Counted from the stretch's first letter, positions 42,324 through 50,719 are shown. The stretch is DNA of 64,000 bases from Micromonospora tulbaghiae (GCF_900091605.1 NZ_FMCQ01000002.1:796116-860115), one strand, 5' to 3'. Numbers and translations: made by a program. The notes: a model not told the origin generated them from the sequence alone.

Positions 42324-42412
42324 GCCCGTACCCGCCGGGGCCGGTGGCGCGGCGGTGTTTGCCGCGGCCGGCGGCGGGTAGCCACGCTGCCGTTGCGACG
42401 GGAGGACCGACG

Positions 42413-42802
42413 ATGGCCGAACCGGAGTTCTACGCGCGGGTCTCCGCCCGCGCCGGCGTGCCGGTGGAGACGGCCCGCGCGCTGACCGAGGCGACGCTGC
42501 GCACGCTCGCCGAACGCGTCAGCGGCGGCGAGGCCGACGACCTGTCCGCGCACGTCGCGCACGAGTTGCGCCCGCTGCTGGCCCGCGCCCGGGTCGAAGA
42601 TCCCGAGGTCTTCGGGTACGACGAGTTCCTGCGCCGGGTCGCCGAGCGCTCCGGCGCGACACCGTCCGACGCCGAGCGCGGCGCCCGGGCGGTGTTGCAG
42701 GCGCTGCACCGGGTGGTCGGGCCGGCCCAGTTCAACCGGGCGCTGTCCCAGCTGCCGCGCGAGATCGCCGAGCTGGCCCAGCCCACCCCGCGCCCGGCCT
42801 GA
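42413..42802 (+). CDS. DUF2267 protein
   Basis: 129-residue helical protein, paralogue of that at 19380. The same twofold layout is seen: FYARVSARAGVPVETARALTEATLRTLAERVSGGEADDLSAHV and YDEFLRRVAERSGATPSDAERGARAVLQALHRVV. GGGAGG precedes ATG 42413, so an 89-bp gap separates it from the transketolase gene. Function unknown. Confidence 0.87.
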   Translation: MAEPEFYARVSARAGVPVETARALTEATLRTLAERVSGGEADDLSAHVAHELRPLLARARVEDPEVFGYDEFLRRVAERSGATPSDAERGARAVLQALHRVVGPAQFNRALSQLPREIAELAQPTPRPA

Positions 42803-42845
42803 CCCACGCCCGCCCTGACCGTGCCCGCGCCGCGCTGCCTGACCG

Positions 42846-43262
42846 TCACTCGGGCAGCGCGTCGAGGTAGACCCAGCGGCCGTCCTCGCGGGCGAAGCGG
42901 CTGTGCTCGGCCAGCACGCCCGCCCGGCCGTCCTCGCGGTAGTGCGCCCGGAACCGGACCGTGCCGGCGCTGTCGAACAGGCCGCCCTGCGCGGTCTCCA
43001 CGATCTCCAGCCGGGTCCAGCGGGTGCCCGGTTCCAGCTCCAGCCGCTCCGGGCGGGTGGTGGAGTGCCAGCTGTGCCGCAGGTAGGCGGCGTCGCCGAG
43101 CGCGAACGCGCTGAACCGGGACCGCATCAGCGCCTCCGCGGTCGCCGCCGTCGCCTCGCCCCGGTGTACCGGGGCGCAGCAGTCCGCGTACGGCCGGCCG
43201 GTGCCGCACGGGCAGGCCGCCGGACGTTCACCCGCGCCCTCGCGCGCCTTCCGTCTCGCCAC
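42846..43262 (-). CDS. YchJ-like SEC-C domain protein
   Basis: 138-residue protein of the YchJ/UPF0225 type. Zinc-knuckle-like CPCGTGRPYADCCAP (SEC-C) begins near residue 17, followed by a NTF2-like domain (ALMRSRFSAFALGDAAYLRHSW to WVYLDALPE). The function is unknown. The GTG at 43262 follows GGAGAGA at normal distance, which rejects the much longer open frame. The gene is convergent with DUF2267 and divergent from the tyrosine phosphatase gene. Confidence 0.87.
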   Translation of the reverse strand: MARRKAREGAGERPAACPCGTGRPYADCCAPVHRGEATAATAEALMRSRFSAFALGDAAYLRHSWHSTTRPERLELEPGTRWTRLEIVETAQGGLFDSAGTVRFRAHYREDGRAGVLAEHSRFAREDGRWVYLDALPE

Positions 43263-43334
43263 CCGGCGATTCTCTCCCACACCACGACCGCCCTCGCCGC
43301 CGGTAGGCCGGGGGAATCCCGGACGGGACAGTCG

Positions 43335-43340
43335 TATAGT
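43335..43340 (+). promoter_or_regulatory. -10 element, leaderless start of tyrosine phosphatase gene
   Basis: TATAGT ends 7 nt before the ATG at 43348. Confidence 0.5.
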
Positions 43341-43347
43341 CGCCTCC

Positions 43348-44028
43348 ATGATCACTCGTGGGGCCACGGCCGACGCCACCACCGGCGGTTCCGGCGTCCG
43401 GAACCTCCGCGACGCAGGCGGCGTCGGATCGTTGCGCCGTGGGGTCCTGTATCGCTCTGGCGCCCTGCATCTCCTGACGCCCGAGGGTGCCCGGGAGCTG
43501 GAGGATCTCGGGCTACGCACGGTCATCGACCTCCGCAGCATCCGAGAGGTGGCCGACCGGCCGGACCGGTGTGCGGGTCTCGACGTCGAGCACCGGCACT
43601 TTCCGGTGTTCACCGAGCAGAGCTGGCCGGACGACCAGGTGGCGCTGTACCCGTACATGGCTGAGCAGGCCGGTCGTGCCACCGTCGCGATCATCCGGCA
43701 GCTCGTCACCCCCGGCGCACTACCTGCCCTGGTCCACTGCGCCTCCGGCAAGGACCGCACCGGAGTCGTCGTCGCCGTCATCCAGACCCTCCTGAACGCC
43801 TCCGATGCGGAGGTCACCCAGGACTTCCTGCGTTCGAACGCCGCGCTGGACCTCACCGGATCGCCGGCCGACGCGACGATCGGACACGGCACCCGCCCGG
43901 TGACCGCAGCGCACCTGCTTCATGCCATGGTCTGGATCCGCAGCCACCACGGCTCGGTCTCCGCCTATCTCCAGGCTGCCGGCGCCACCGAGGCCGAGCT
44001 GGAGGCCCTGCGGGAGGTTCTTGCCTGA
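43348..44028 (+). CDS. Protein-tyrosine-phosphatase-like enzyme
   Basis: 226-residue phosphatase of the Y_phosphatase3 group (Mycobacterium PtpB-like). The P-loop is ALVHCASGKDRTGVVVAV, with Cys nucleophile and Arg in H-C-x-x-G-K-D-R-T-G. The opening NLRDAGGVGSLRRGVLYRSGALHLLTPEG and RTVIDLRSIREV are usual for the family. A leaderless-type promoter directly precedes it. It is related to the enzyme at 54386. It could act on phospho-Tyr, phospho-Thr or phosphoinositides; the substrate is unknown. Confidence 0.9.
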   Translation: MITRGATADATTGGSGVRNLRDAGGVGSLRRGVLYRSGALHLLTPEGARELEDLGLRTVIDLRSIREVADRPDRCAGLDVEHRHFPVFTEQSWPDDQVALYPYMAEQAGRATVAIIRQLVTPGALPALVHCASGKDRTGVVVAVIQTLLNASDAEVTQDFLRSNAALDLTGSPADATIGHGTRPVTAAHLLHAMVWIRSHHGSVSAYLQAAGATEAELEALREVLA

Positions 44029-44098
44029 AGCGGTCGCGCCGCCGGCCGGTGCCGCGCGTCTTCGCAATCGGTGCGCCCACAAGCGCAGCCGCAGCCAG

Positions 44099-44104
44099 TA
44101 CGAT
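44099..44104 (+). promoter_or_regulatory. -10 element before phosphotransferase gene
   Basis: TACGAT ends 9 nt before the ATG at 44114; a near-leaderless transcript is possible. Confidence 0.35.
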
Positions 44105-44113
44105 CCCCGCACC

Positions 44114-45115
44114 ATGAGCGTGAGTCCGACTCAGCGTGTCCTCGACCCGGATCAGGTCCGCCGCTACCTGACCGCCTCGCTCGGACCCGGCGCCGAGGTG
44201 GCCGCCTGCGGCCCGCTGACCGGTGGCGGGTTCGCCGCCGTCTGGTGGGTACGCCTCACCGACGGCCGCGAGGTGGTGCTCAAGGTCGGTCCGCCGCCGC
44301 ACGTGCCGCTGCTGCGCTACGAACGCGACATGATCGGCGCGGAGGCGCACTACCTGCGCCTGGTGGCCGACCGCGCACCGGGGGTGCCCACGCCCGCGCT
44401 GCTGCACCACGGCGCCGACCCCGGCCTCGGTGACTGGCTGCTGATGGCGCGGCTACCAGGTCGTACCCTCTGGGACCTGACCCAGGCCGGCGCGGACGTC
44501 GGGCCGCTGCGCGCGGAGTTCGGCCGCGCGCTCGCCGCGCTGCACACGGTCACCGGCGAGCGGTACGGCTACGACGGCGACCGGGCCTCCGGCGCGACCT
44601 GGCGGGGCGCCTACACGGCCATGGTGGACGACATGCTCGCCGACGCTGCGGACTGGTCGGTGCCGCTGCCGGTGCCCGCGTCGCGGATCCGGGAGCTGGT
44701 GGCCCGGCACGCGGCGGTGCTCGACGCGGTACGCCGTCCGGCGCTGCTGCACTTCGACGGCTGGGCCGGGAACGTGCTGGCCGTCGACGGGCCGGACGGC
44801 ACACCCCGGCTCACCGGTCTGGTCGACGGCGAGCGGTACCTGTGGGGCGACCCGCTGATGGACCTGGTGTCGCCGCTGCTGTTCCGCCGAGCCGAGGACG
44901 AGCCGGACGACCCGCTGGTGCGCGCCTACCGGGCGGCGGCGCCGTTCCCGCTGGACGCCGGGGCGCGGCGGCGGCTCGGGCTGTACCGGCTGTACCTCTA
45001 CCTGCTGATGACTGTCGAGATGCCCAGCCGGAACATCACCGCCGACAACGACCCGGGCCGGGTGGCGCTGCTGGCCGAGCTGCTCGACGCGGAACTGGCC
45101 GACCTGGCCGGGTGA
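44114..45115 (+). CDS. APH-family phosphotransferase
   Basis: 333-residue enzyme with the aminoglycoside-phosphotransferase/choline-kinase fold. The P-loop-like part is GGGFAAVWWVRLTDGREVVLKVG; the catalytic loop is LLHFDGWAGNVLAVD (H-x-D-x-x-x-x-N) and the metal site LTGLVDGERYLWGDPLMDLV. Such proteins phosphorylate small molecules; the family name does not imply antibiotic resistance. ATG 44114 follows a promoter-like hexamer and the frame upstream is non-coding in style. It ends 3 bp from the convergent sortase gene. Confidence 0.85.
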   Translation: MSVSPTQRVLDPDQVRRYLTASLGPGAEVAACGPLTGGGFAAVWWVRLTDGREVVLKVGPPPHVPLLRYERDMIGAEAHYLRLVADRAPGVPTPALLHHGADPGLGDWLLMARLPGRTLWDLTQAGADVGPLRAEFGRALAALHTVTGERYGYDGDRASGATWRGAYTAMVDDMLADAADWSVPLPVPASRIRELVARHAAVLDAVRRPALLHFDGWAGNVLAVDGPDGTPRLTGLVDGERYLWGDPLMDLVSPLLFRRAEDEPDDPLVRAYRAAAPFPLDAGARRRLGLYRLYLYLLMTVEMPSRNITADNDPGRVALLAELLDAELADLAG

Positions 45116-45118
45116 GCG

Positions 45119-45760
45119 TCACCGGGTCGCGGTGGCGAAGACGACGATGTTGTCCGGGTAGCTGCCGGTACGCGGGTCGAACCGCCCTCCACACGTGATC
45201 AACCGCAGGCGCGACGCCGCGTCGCCGCCGTAGACCCGCGCCGTGGGGAAGCGCTCCTTCGGGTACGCCCCGACGCCGTCCACCGTGAACGTCGCGGTCC
45301 GGCCGTCGGCCCGCAGCACCCGGATCGTGTCGCCGCTGCGCAGCCGCCCGAGGTCGAAGAAGACCGCCGGGCCGTGCTGCGAGTCGACGTGCCCGACCAG
45401 CACCGCATTCCCGGCCTGGCCAGGGGCGGGGCCGGGGTGGTACCAGCCGGTGACCTCCGGGCGCTCCAGCGGCGGCACCTCCAGCGCGCCGTCGGCGTCG
45501 GTGGCGACCGGGACGATCTCGGCGTCGACGCCGATGCGGGGGATGGTGACCCGCACCGGCGTGGCGCGGGGGAGTGCCGGGCCGGCCGTACCCGGTCGTT
45601 CGGTCGCCGGCGCGGCGGAGGCGCCGGGCTGCGGTGGTGACGCCGACGTGGTGCCGAGCCCGGCCGAGACCAGCCCGGCGCCCGTGGCGGCGGCCACGGT
45701 GACGGCGGTGACCACGACGACGGCGTGCAGGCGCGCCCGCCGCTGCGACTCCGACAGCAT
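45119..45760 (-). CDS. Class F sortase
   Basis: 213-residue membrane-anchored transpeptidase. One N-terminal helix (LHAVVVVTAVTVAAATGAGLVS), a Pro/Ala-rich linker and the sortase barrel follow. Catalytic residues: His in VLVGHVDSQHG, Cys in LRLITCGGRFDPRTGSY and Arg in FDPRTG. Sortases cut a C-terminal sorting signal and link the protein to the wall; class F is common in actinobacteria. GGAGG before ATG 45760 decides the start. The gene upstream encodes a candidate substrate. Confidence 0.92.
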   Translation of the reverse strand: MLSESQRRARLHAVVVVTAVTVAAATGAGLVSAGLGTTSASPPQPGASAAPATERPGTAGPALPRATPVRVTIPRIGVDAEIVPVATDADGALEVPPLERPEVTGWYHPGPAPGQAGNAVLVGHVDSQHGPAVFFDLGRLRSGDTIRVLRADGRTATFTVDGVGAYPKERFPTARVYGGDAASRLRLITCGGRFDPRTGSYPDNIVVFATATR

Positions 45761-45787
45761 CCCGCCTCCGTCCGACAGGGACGCGGC

Positions 45788-45814
45788 GCCCGCGCCGGAA
45801 CAACCGGCGCGGGC
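45788..45814 (-). terminator. Hairpin between surface-protein and sortase genes
   Basis: GCCCGCGCCGG and CCGGCGCGGGC form a perfect 11-bp stem with loop AACAA, between the stop of the surface protein (45834) and the sortase start (45760). It may reduce sortase expression relative to substrate. Confidence 0.6.
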
Positions 45815-45833
45815 GGACCGCTCGACGAGCCGG

Positions 45834-46316
45834 TCAGGCGGCGGCGCCCGCGCGACGCCGGCGGATGACCGCGTACGCGCCACCGGCGAGCGCCCCGGCG
45901 GCCAGCACGCCACCGGCGATCAGCACCCCGGTGTCGCCGTCCCGCCCGCCGCCACCGGCCTGCGCGCCGCCGATCGGGGTGACGGTGAACGTGGCGCTAC
46001 CGCCGTCGCTGCCGTCGCCGCAGGTGGTGGCCACCGTGTACGTGCCGAGCGTGAACCCGGCGGTGAACAGTTCGGCGCTCAGACCGCCGCCCGCGGCGGC
46101 CGTGGTGGACCGGACGTTCTGGTCCCGGTCCGGGCCGGTGACCCGGAAGATCGCGTCACCGGCGTTCGGGTTGCACGTGGTGGTCAGCACGACGGTGCCG
46201 CCGACCGGGGTGGTGGCGGGTGAGACTCTGGTGTCCGCCAGCGCGGCGGCCGGGAGCAGCAGTGCGCCGAGGCCCACGCCGAACGCCGCCGATCCGAGAA
46301 ATGACTGTGCCTTCAT
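45834..46316 (-). CDS. Candidate sortase-anchored surface protein
   Basis: 160-residue exported protein. Signal peptide 1-27 (AAFGVGLGALLLPAAALA), then a beta-sandwich-like domain with two Cys (LTTTCNP and ATTCGDG), a Gly-rich linker and a tail that mimics a sorting signal: DGDTG, a hydrophobic helix of about 20 residues (VLIAGGVLAAGALAGGAYAV) and RRRR. There is no LPXTG, but the DGDTG before the helix could serve the adjacent class F sortase. Same direction as the sortase and 73 bp upstream of it. Confidence 0.78.
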   Translation of the reverse strand: MKAQSFLGSAAFGVGLGALLLPAAALADTRVSPATTPVGGTVVLTTTCNPNAGDAIFRVTGPDRDQNVRSTTAAAGGGLSAELFTAGFTLGTYTVATTCGDGSDGGSATFTVTPIGGAQAGGGGRDGDTGVLIAGGVLAAGALAGGAYAVIRRRRAGAAA

Positions 46317-46366
46317 CCGCGTCTTCCCTCACTTTTCGTCCGCTGTAGGCGTGGGACGTCGTTCGG

Positions 46367-46402
46367 GTGGCCAACTCCGTGACGAGCACCGGTGTGGCCA
46401 AC
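46367..46402. promoter_or_regulatory. Direct repeat upstream of surface-protein gene
   Basis: GTGGCCAAC occurs at 46367-46375 and 46394-46402, 27 bp apart, in the 242-bp gap (46317-46558) before the surface-protein gene. Possible regulator site; I see nothing else in the gap. Confidence 0.25.
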
Positions 46403-46558
46403 ACTAGGAGGGTTGCGGCGGTCACTGGGGGTAATTGAGAAATCTTCGTTGCCGTCCGGTGTGCTCCCTGCCGCCACGAGACGACGGACATGCCGGGCCA
46501 GGCCGGACGGCGAACCGTCCAGCTTCGGCACGTCTGGGTCCGGTGTCCGGTTCGGCGC

Positions 46559-47230
46559 CTACCGGACCGGCGGCTCCGGCCGGACCAGGCCGGTGTCGTA
46601 CGCGAGTACCACGGCCTGGATCCGGTCGCGCAGGCCCAGCTTGGTGAGGATCGCCGAGACGTGGGTCTTCACGGTGGCGGTGCTCAGGTGCAGCCGGGCG
46701 GCGATCTCCGCATTGGACAGTGCCCGTGCGGTGAGCGTCAGCACCTCCCGCTCGCGGGCGGTCAGCACGGCGAGCGCGTCGCCGCCGGTGGGCGCGGGCG
46801 CGGGCAGCCGGTCGGCGTACCGGTCCAGCAGCCGCCGGGTCACAGTGGGCGCGAGCAGGGCCTCGCCCCGGGCCACCACGCGTACCGCCTCGGCGAGGTC
46901 GGCCGGGCGGGTGTCCTTGAGCAGGAACGCGCTCGCCCCGGCGCGTAGCGCGGCGTAGACGTGCTCGTCCAGGTCGAACGTGGTCAGCATGACCACCCGG
47001 GCCGGGTTGCCGGCGGCCACCAGGTCGCGGGTGGCGGCGATGCCGTCGCGCCGGGGCATCCGCACGTCCATCAGCACCACGTCCGGCCTCGTACGCGTCG
47101 CCACCGCGACCGCCTCGACGCCGTCGCCGGCCTCGCCGACCACGCTCAGGTCGGGTCGCGCGTCGAGGACTGTGCGCAGCCCGGCGCGGATCAGCTCCTG
47201 GTCGTCGGCGACCACCACCCGTACGGTCAC
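46559..47230 (-). CDS. NarL/LuxR-family response regulator
   Basis: 223-residue response regulator. Receiver features: acidic pair in VVVADDQELIRAGLRTVL, phospho-Asp in VVLMDVRMPR, Lys in AFLLKDTRP. The output is LTAREREVLTLTARALSNAEIAARLHL then TATVKTHVSAILTKLGL. The GTG at 47230 overlaps the kinase stop by 4 nt. A much longer frame upstream runs antisense-like through the kinase and is rejected. Cognate kinase is the upstream gene. Confidence 0.92.
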   Translation of the reverse strand: MTVRVVVADDQELIRAGLRTVLDARPDLSVVGEAGDGVEAVAVATRTRPDVVLMDVRMPRRDGIAATRDLVAAGNPARVVMLTTFDLDEHVYAALRAGASAFLLKDTRPADLAEAVRVVARGEALLAPTVTRRLLDRYADRLPAPAPTGGDALAVLTAREREVLTLTARALSNAEIAARLHLSTATVKTHVSAILTKLGLRDRIQAVVLAYDTGLVRPEPPVR

Positions 47231-48330
47231 CGGCTCGCTCCGACCGGCAGTCGTGCGTGGACCCGGAACCCGCCGGCCGGCAGTGGGCCGGCGTCGAGCG
47301 TGCCGCCGAGCAGCCGGGCCCGCTCCCGCATGCCGACGATGCCGCGCCCGGTGCTCGTACCGGGCCGGCGGGCGGGCGCCGGGCCGTCGTTGACCACCTC
47401 CAGCCGCAGCACCCCGTCGCGGTAGCGCACGTCGACGTCGGCGTGGGTGGCGTGCCCGTGGCGCAGCGCGTTGGTCAGCGACTCCTGCACGATCCGGTAC
47501 GCCGACAGCTGCACCCCGCCCGGTAGCGCGTCGCCGTCGCCGTCGCGCCGCAGCGTCACCGGCAGGCCGACCGCCCGTACCGCGTCGGCGAGCGCGTCGA
47601 GCTGCGCCAGTCCCGGCTGCGGCCCGTCCGCATCGGACCCGTCGTCGGCGGCGAGCGCGTGCAGCATGGCCCGCAGTTCGGTGAGCGCCGACCGGGCCGC
47701 GGTGTCGATCGCGGCGAGCGCGGCGCGGGCCTGCGCGGGCTGCTCGTCGAACACGTCCTCGGCCGCGGCGGCCTGTACGGCGATGACCGCGACGTGGTGC
47801 GCCACCACGTCGTGCAGTTCCCGGGAGATGCGTTCCCGTTCGGTCGCGAGTACGTGCCGTTCCCAGGCGCAGCGCCGTTGCGCCTGGCCCCGCTGCAACT
47901 CGCCCAGCGTCCAGCTCAGGCCCAGCGCGGTCACCGCCAGCAGCAGGTCCCGCCAGCCGCCGGTGACCAGCTTCCACGGCGTGGGCGCGAGCAGCAGCCC
48001 GAGCGCGACGAGCGAGTACCGGGGCGGGCGCAGCCGGGCCACGTACGCCATCGGCACCGCGACCAGGCCGAGCCAGCCGAGCTGCGGGCAGAGCGCCTCC
48101 AGGCCGACGCCGGCCAGCGCGGCGACGGTGAGGGCGTACCCCGGGTGGCGCCTGATCCACAGCAGACAGCTCGCCTGCGCCGCGGCGAGCCCGACCGCGA
48201 CGGCGGTCGCGCCGGTCGTGGCCGGGCGGGCGTCGGAGGCCAGTAGCGCGAGCAGGCAGACGGCGAGGCTCACGGTGGCGATGCCGCCGTCGAGCAGCAG
48301 CAGGAACCGGGACCGGGACGCGCACCTCAT
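47227..48330 (-). CDS. NarL-type sensor histidine kinase
   Basis: 367-residue kinase with about five membrane helices in residues 9-140 and no extracytoplasmic domain. HisKA_3: RERISRELHDVVAHHVAVIAVQA with the phospho-His in ELHDV. ATPase: VQESLTNALRHGHATHA and LRLEVVNDGPAP then TGRGIVGMRERARLLGG. A TAGCAT hexamer sits 6 nt before the ATG at 48330. The divergent DUF6069-like gene, 169 bp away, may be a target. Confidence 0.92.
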   Translation of the reverse strand: MRCASRSRFLLLLDGGIATVSLAVCLLALLASDARPATTGATAVAVGLAAAQASCLLWIRRHPGYALTVAALAGVGLEALCPQLGWLGLVAVPMAYVARLRPPRYSLVALGLLLAPTPWKLVTGGWRDLLLAVTALGLSWTLGELQRGQAQRRCAWERHVLATERERISRELHDVVAHHVAVIAVQAAAAEDVFDEQPAQARAALAAIDTAARSALTELRAMLHALAADDGSDADGPQPGLAQLDALADAVRAVGLPVTLRRDGDGDALPGGVQLSAYRIVQESLTNALRHGHATHADVDVRYRDGVLRLEVVNDGPAPARRPGTSTGRGIVGMRERARLLGGTLDAGPLPAGGFRVHARLPVGASR

Positions 48331-48336
48331 GTCCGG

Positions 48337-48342
48337 ATGCTA
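48337..48342 (-). promoter_or_regulatory. -10 element, leaderless start of histidine kinase gene
   Basis: TAGCAT on the minus strand, 6 nt before the ATG at 48330. Confidence 0.5.
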
Positions 48343-48499
48343 GGCCGCCGAGCCGCCGCTTCTCATCGGTCGCCAGACGGAGATCCGAGCCGGTGGTCGT
48401 CCCGGCGACGGAGTCGCTAGCCGCTCCACGGCCCGATCCGCGCGACGGCCCGCCGGACCTAGCGTTTCCGGCAGTCGTCCCGATGTGGAGGAGTCACCG

Positions 48500-48916
48500 A
48501 TGGAGAACACGCTGCAGACAGTCGCCGTCCGCCCGAACCGCCGCCGGGACCGCCTGCTGACGGTGTTCGCGGCGACCGCCGTCGCGCTGCTGGGCTGGCT
48601 GGTCGCAGCGCCACTGGTCGGGGTGGAGCTGATCGCGCGGAGCGGCTCCACCGAGCAGCGGGTGACGCCGGTGGCAGTGGTGGTGAGCACGTTGCTCGCC
48701 GGACTGGCCGGCTGGGCGCTGCTGGCCCTGCTGGAACGGCTCACCGCCCGCGCCCGGACGGCCTGGACGGTGGTCGCGGTGCTGGTGCTGCTGGTGTCGC
48801 TGCTCGGGCCGCTGGGCGGGGGAGTGGGGAGTGCGGCGACGCTGACGCTCGTGGCGTTGCACCTGGTCGCGGGCGCGGTGCTGATCACCGGCCTGCGCCG
48901 GACCGCCGCCCGCTGA
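48500..48916 (+). CDS. DUF6069-like membrane protein
   Basis: 138-residue protein with four hydrophobic helices (DRLLTVFAATAVALLGWLVAAPLVGVEL, VVVSTLLAGLAGWALLALLERL, TVVAVLVLLVSLLGPL, LTLVALHLVAGAVLITGL). The layout resembles DUF6069 proteins of actinobacteria, function unknown. TGGAGGAG before the ATG at 48500 decides the start. It is divergent from the kinase gene and is followed by a hairpin terminator. Confidence 0.72.
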   Translation: MENTLQTVAVRPNRRRDRLLTVFAATAVALLGWLVAAPLVGVELIARSGSTEQRVTPVAVVVSTLLAGLAGWALLALLERLTARARTAWTVVAVLVLLVSLLGPLGGGVGSAATLTLVALHLVAGAVLITGLRRTAAR

Positions 48917-48937
48917 CGGCCGGACGATCCGCTGACG

Positions 48938-48975
48938 GGTCCGGGCCGCCGCGACGGGGGCAGGCGGCCCGGACC
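48938..48975 (+). terminator. Hairpin terminator after DUF6069-like gene
   Basis: GGTCCGGGCCGCC and GGCGGCCCGGACC form a perfect 13-bp stem around a 12-nt loop, 21 bp past the stop. Confidence 0.7.
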
Positions 48976-49115
48976 ATTAGAACTAGCCTCCTAGGATGCC
49001 TTACGCGACGTGACGCCCGAAATTCCTCCGCCACCGATGTCGAGAACGCCAGGGCGGCTTCGTCCCCGAAGTGAACGCGGCCAGAATGGGTCGCACCCTC
49101 CACGAGGAGACACAG

Positions 49116-49523
49116 ATGAAGTACCTGCTCCTGAAGCACTACCGCGGCGGCCCGACCCCGGTGTCCGACATGCCGATGATCGACAAGTGGACGCCGGAGG
49201 AGATCTCCGCGCACATCCGATACATGCAGGAGTTCGCGGCGCGGCTGCAGGAGAGCGGCGAGTACGTCGACGGTCAGGCGCTCGCCCCGGAGGGCACCTT
49301 CGTCCGCTACGACGGCGAGGGACGCCCGCCGGTCACCGACGGCCCGTTCGCCGAGACGAAGGACCTGATCGCCGGCTGGATGGTGATCGACGTGGACAGC
49401 TACGAGCGCGCGCTCGAACTGGCCGCCGAACTGTCGGCCGCGCCGGGGCAGGGCGGCAAGCCGATCCACGAGTGGCTGGAGCTGCGCCCGTTCCTGACCG
49501 AGCCGCCCACCATCACGGAGTGA
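49116..49523 (+). CDS. YCII/DGPF-domain protein
   Basis: 135-residue protein of the YCII-related group. The DGPF motif is in RPPVTDGPFAETKDLIAGW. The rest, MKYLLLKHYRGG and a closing LELRPFL, is typical. GAGGAG precedes ATG 49116. The stop overlaps the GTG start of the ECF sigma factor by 4 nt. DGPF proteins are the standard partners of ECF42 sigma factors, so it is probably a regulator or sensor for that sigma factor, not an enzyme with known activity. Confidence 0.9.
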   Translation: MKYLLLKHYRGGPTPVSDMPMIDKWTPEEISAHIRYMQEFAARLQESGEYVDGQALAPEGTFVRYDGEGRPPVTDGPFAETKDLIAGWMVIDVDSYERALELAAELSAAPGQGGKPIHEWLELRPFLTEPPTITE

Positions 49524-50677
49524 CCCGTCCGATGGACGAGGTCGCGCTCCGCAGCCTCATCCCGGGTGTGCTCGGTGTCCTCGTCCGCCGCGGAGCCGAC
49601 TTCGCGGCGGCCGAGGACGCCGTGCAGGACGCGCTGATCGAGGCGCTGCGTGTCTGGCCGGACGACATGCCCCGCGACCCGCGCGGCTGGCTGGTGACAG
49701 TGGCGTGGCGACGGTTCCTCGACGTGGCTCGTGCCGAGGCCGCCCGGCGCCGGCGCGAGGACCTCGTGGACGAGGAGCCGCCGACCGGCCCGGTGTCCGC
49801 CGTGGACGACACGCTGCGGCTCTACTTCCTCTGCGCGCATCCGTCGCTGAGCCCGTCGTCGGCTGTCGCGTTGACGCTGCGCGCCGTCGGCGGGCTCACC
49901 ACCCGGCAGATCGCGCAGGCGTACCTGGTGCCGGAGGCCACCATGGCGCAGCGGATCAGCCGGGCCAAGCGCACCGTGTCCGGGGTGCGTTTCGACCAGC
50001 CCGGCGACGTGGCCACCGTGCTGCGGGTGCTGTACCTGGTGTTCAACGAGGGCTACTCCGGCGACGTGGACCTGGCGGCCGAGGCGATCCGGCTCACCCG
50101 GCAGCTCGCCGCCGCGATCGACCACCCCGAGGTGGCCGGGCTGCTCGCGCTCATGCTGCTGCACCACGCCCGCCGGGCCGGTCGGACCGCGCCGGACGGC
50201 AGCCTGGTGCCGCTGGCCGAGCAGGACCGCAGCCGGTGGGACACCACGCTGATCGCCGAGGGTGTGGGCATCCTGCAGACCGCCCTGTCCCGGGACCGGC
50301 TGGGCGAGTTCCAGACCCAGGCCGCCGTCGCGGCCCTGCACGCGGACGCGCGTACCGCTGCGGAGACCGACTGGGTGCAGATCGTCGAGTGGTACGACGA
50401 ACTCGTCCGCCTGACCGGCAGCCCGATCGCCCGGCTCAACCGGGCGGTCGCGGTCGGCGAGGCGGACGGCCCGCGCGCCGGGCTGGCGGCGCTCGCGGCG
50501 CTCGACGACAAGCTGCCCAGGTACGCGGCGGTGGCCGCGTACCTGCACGAACGCGACGGCGACCCGGACCGGGCGGCGCGGCTCTATGCGGAGGCGGCCC
50601 GCCGCGCGTCCAGCCTGGCCGAACGCGACCACCTGAACCGGCAGGCCGCCCGCCTCAACACCCGCCGCCCCGGATAA
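49520..50677 (+). CDS. ECF42-type RNA polymerase sigma factor
   Basis: 385-residue sigma factor. Region sigma2 is GADFAAAEDAVQDALIEALRVWPDDMPRDPRGWLVTVAWRRFLD; sigma4 is TLRAVGGLTTRQIAQAYLVPEATMAQRISRAKRTV. The C-terminal extension of about 200 residues (RVLYLVFNEGYSGDVDLAAEAIRL, then TPR-like SPIARLNRAVAVGEADGPRAGLAALAAL) is diagnostic of ECF42. GTG 49520 overlaps the DGPF stop by 4 nt; an ATG at 49532 is an alternative. Targets are usually the DGPF gene itself. Confidence 0.92.
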   Translation: MTRPMDEVALRSLIPGVLGVLVRRGADFAAAEDAVQDALIEALRVWPDDMPRDPRGWLVTVAWRRFLDVARAEAARRRREDLVDEEPPTGPVSAVDDTLRLYFLCAHPSLSPSSAVALTLRAVGGLTTRQIAQAYLVPEATMAQRISRAKRTVSGVRFDQPGDVATVLRVLYLVFNEGYSGDVDLAAEAIRLTRQLAAAIDHPEVAGLLALMLLHHARRAGRTAPDGSLVPLAEQDRSRWDTTLIAEGVGILQTALSRDRLGEFQTQAAVAALHADARTAAETDWVQIVEWYDELVRLTGSPIARLNRAVAVGEADGPRAGLAALAALDDKLPRYAAVAAYLHERDGDPDRAARLYAEAARRASSLAERDHLNRQAARLNTRRPG

Positions 50678-50705
50678 ACCGGTCGGCAGCGTTCATCGCC
50701 GCTGG

Positions 50706-50711
50706 TAGGTT
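50706..50711 (+). promoter_or_regulatory. -10 element before MFS exporter gene
   Basis: TAGGTT ends 8 nt before the GTG at 50720. Confidence 0.4.
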
Positions 50712-50719
50712 GCCTCGCC

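Noticed and set aside
44114..45115. Aminoglycoside resistance gene
   Set aside because: The fold is shared by many small-molecule kinases and the sequence shows nothing specific for an aminoglycoside; I only claim an APH-family phosphotransferase.
46559..48325. Single 588-codon frame joining a long N-terminus to a response regulator
   Set aside because: The first part is an Ala/Arg-rich shadow of the kinase gene in another frame; the real regulator starts at the GTG at 47230, overlapping the kinase stop.
49010..50677. Longer N-terminus for the ECF sigma factor
   Set aside because: The extra residues are the shadow of the DGPF gene in another frame. The sigma2 region begins shortly after the GTG at 49520.
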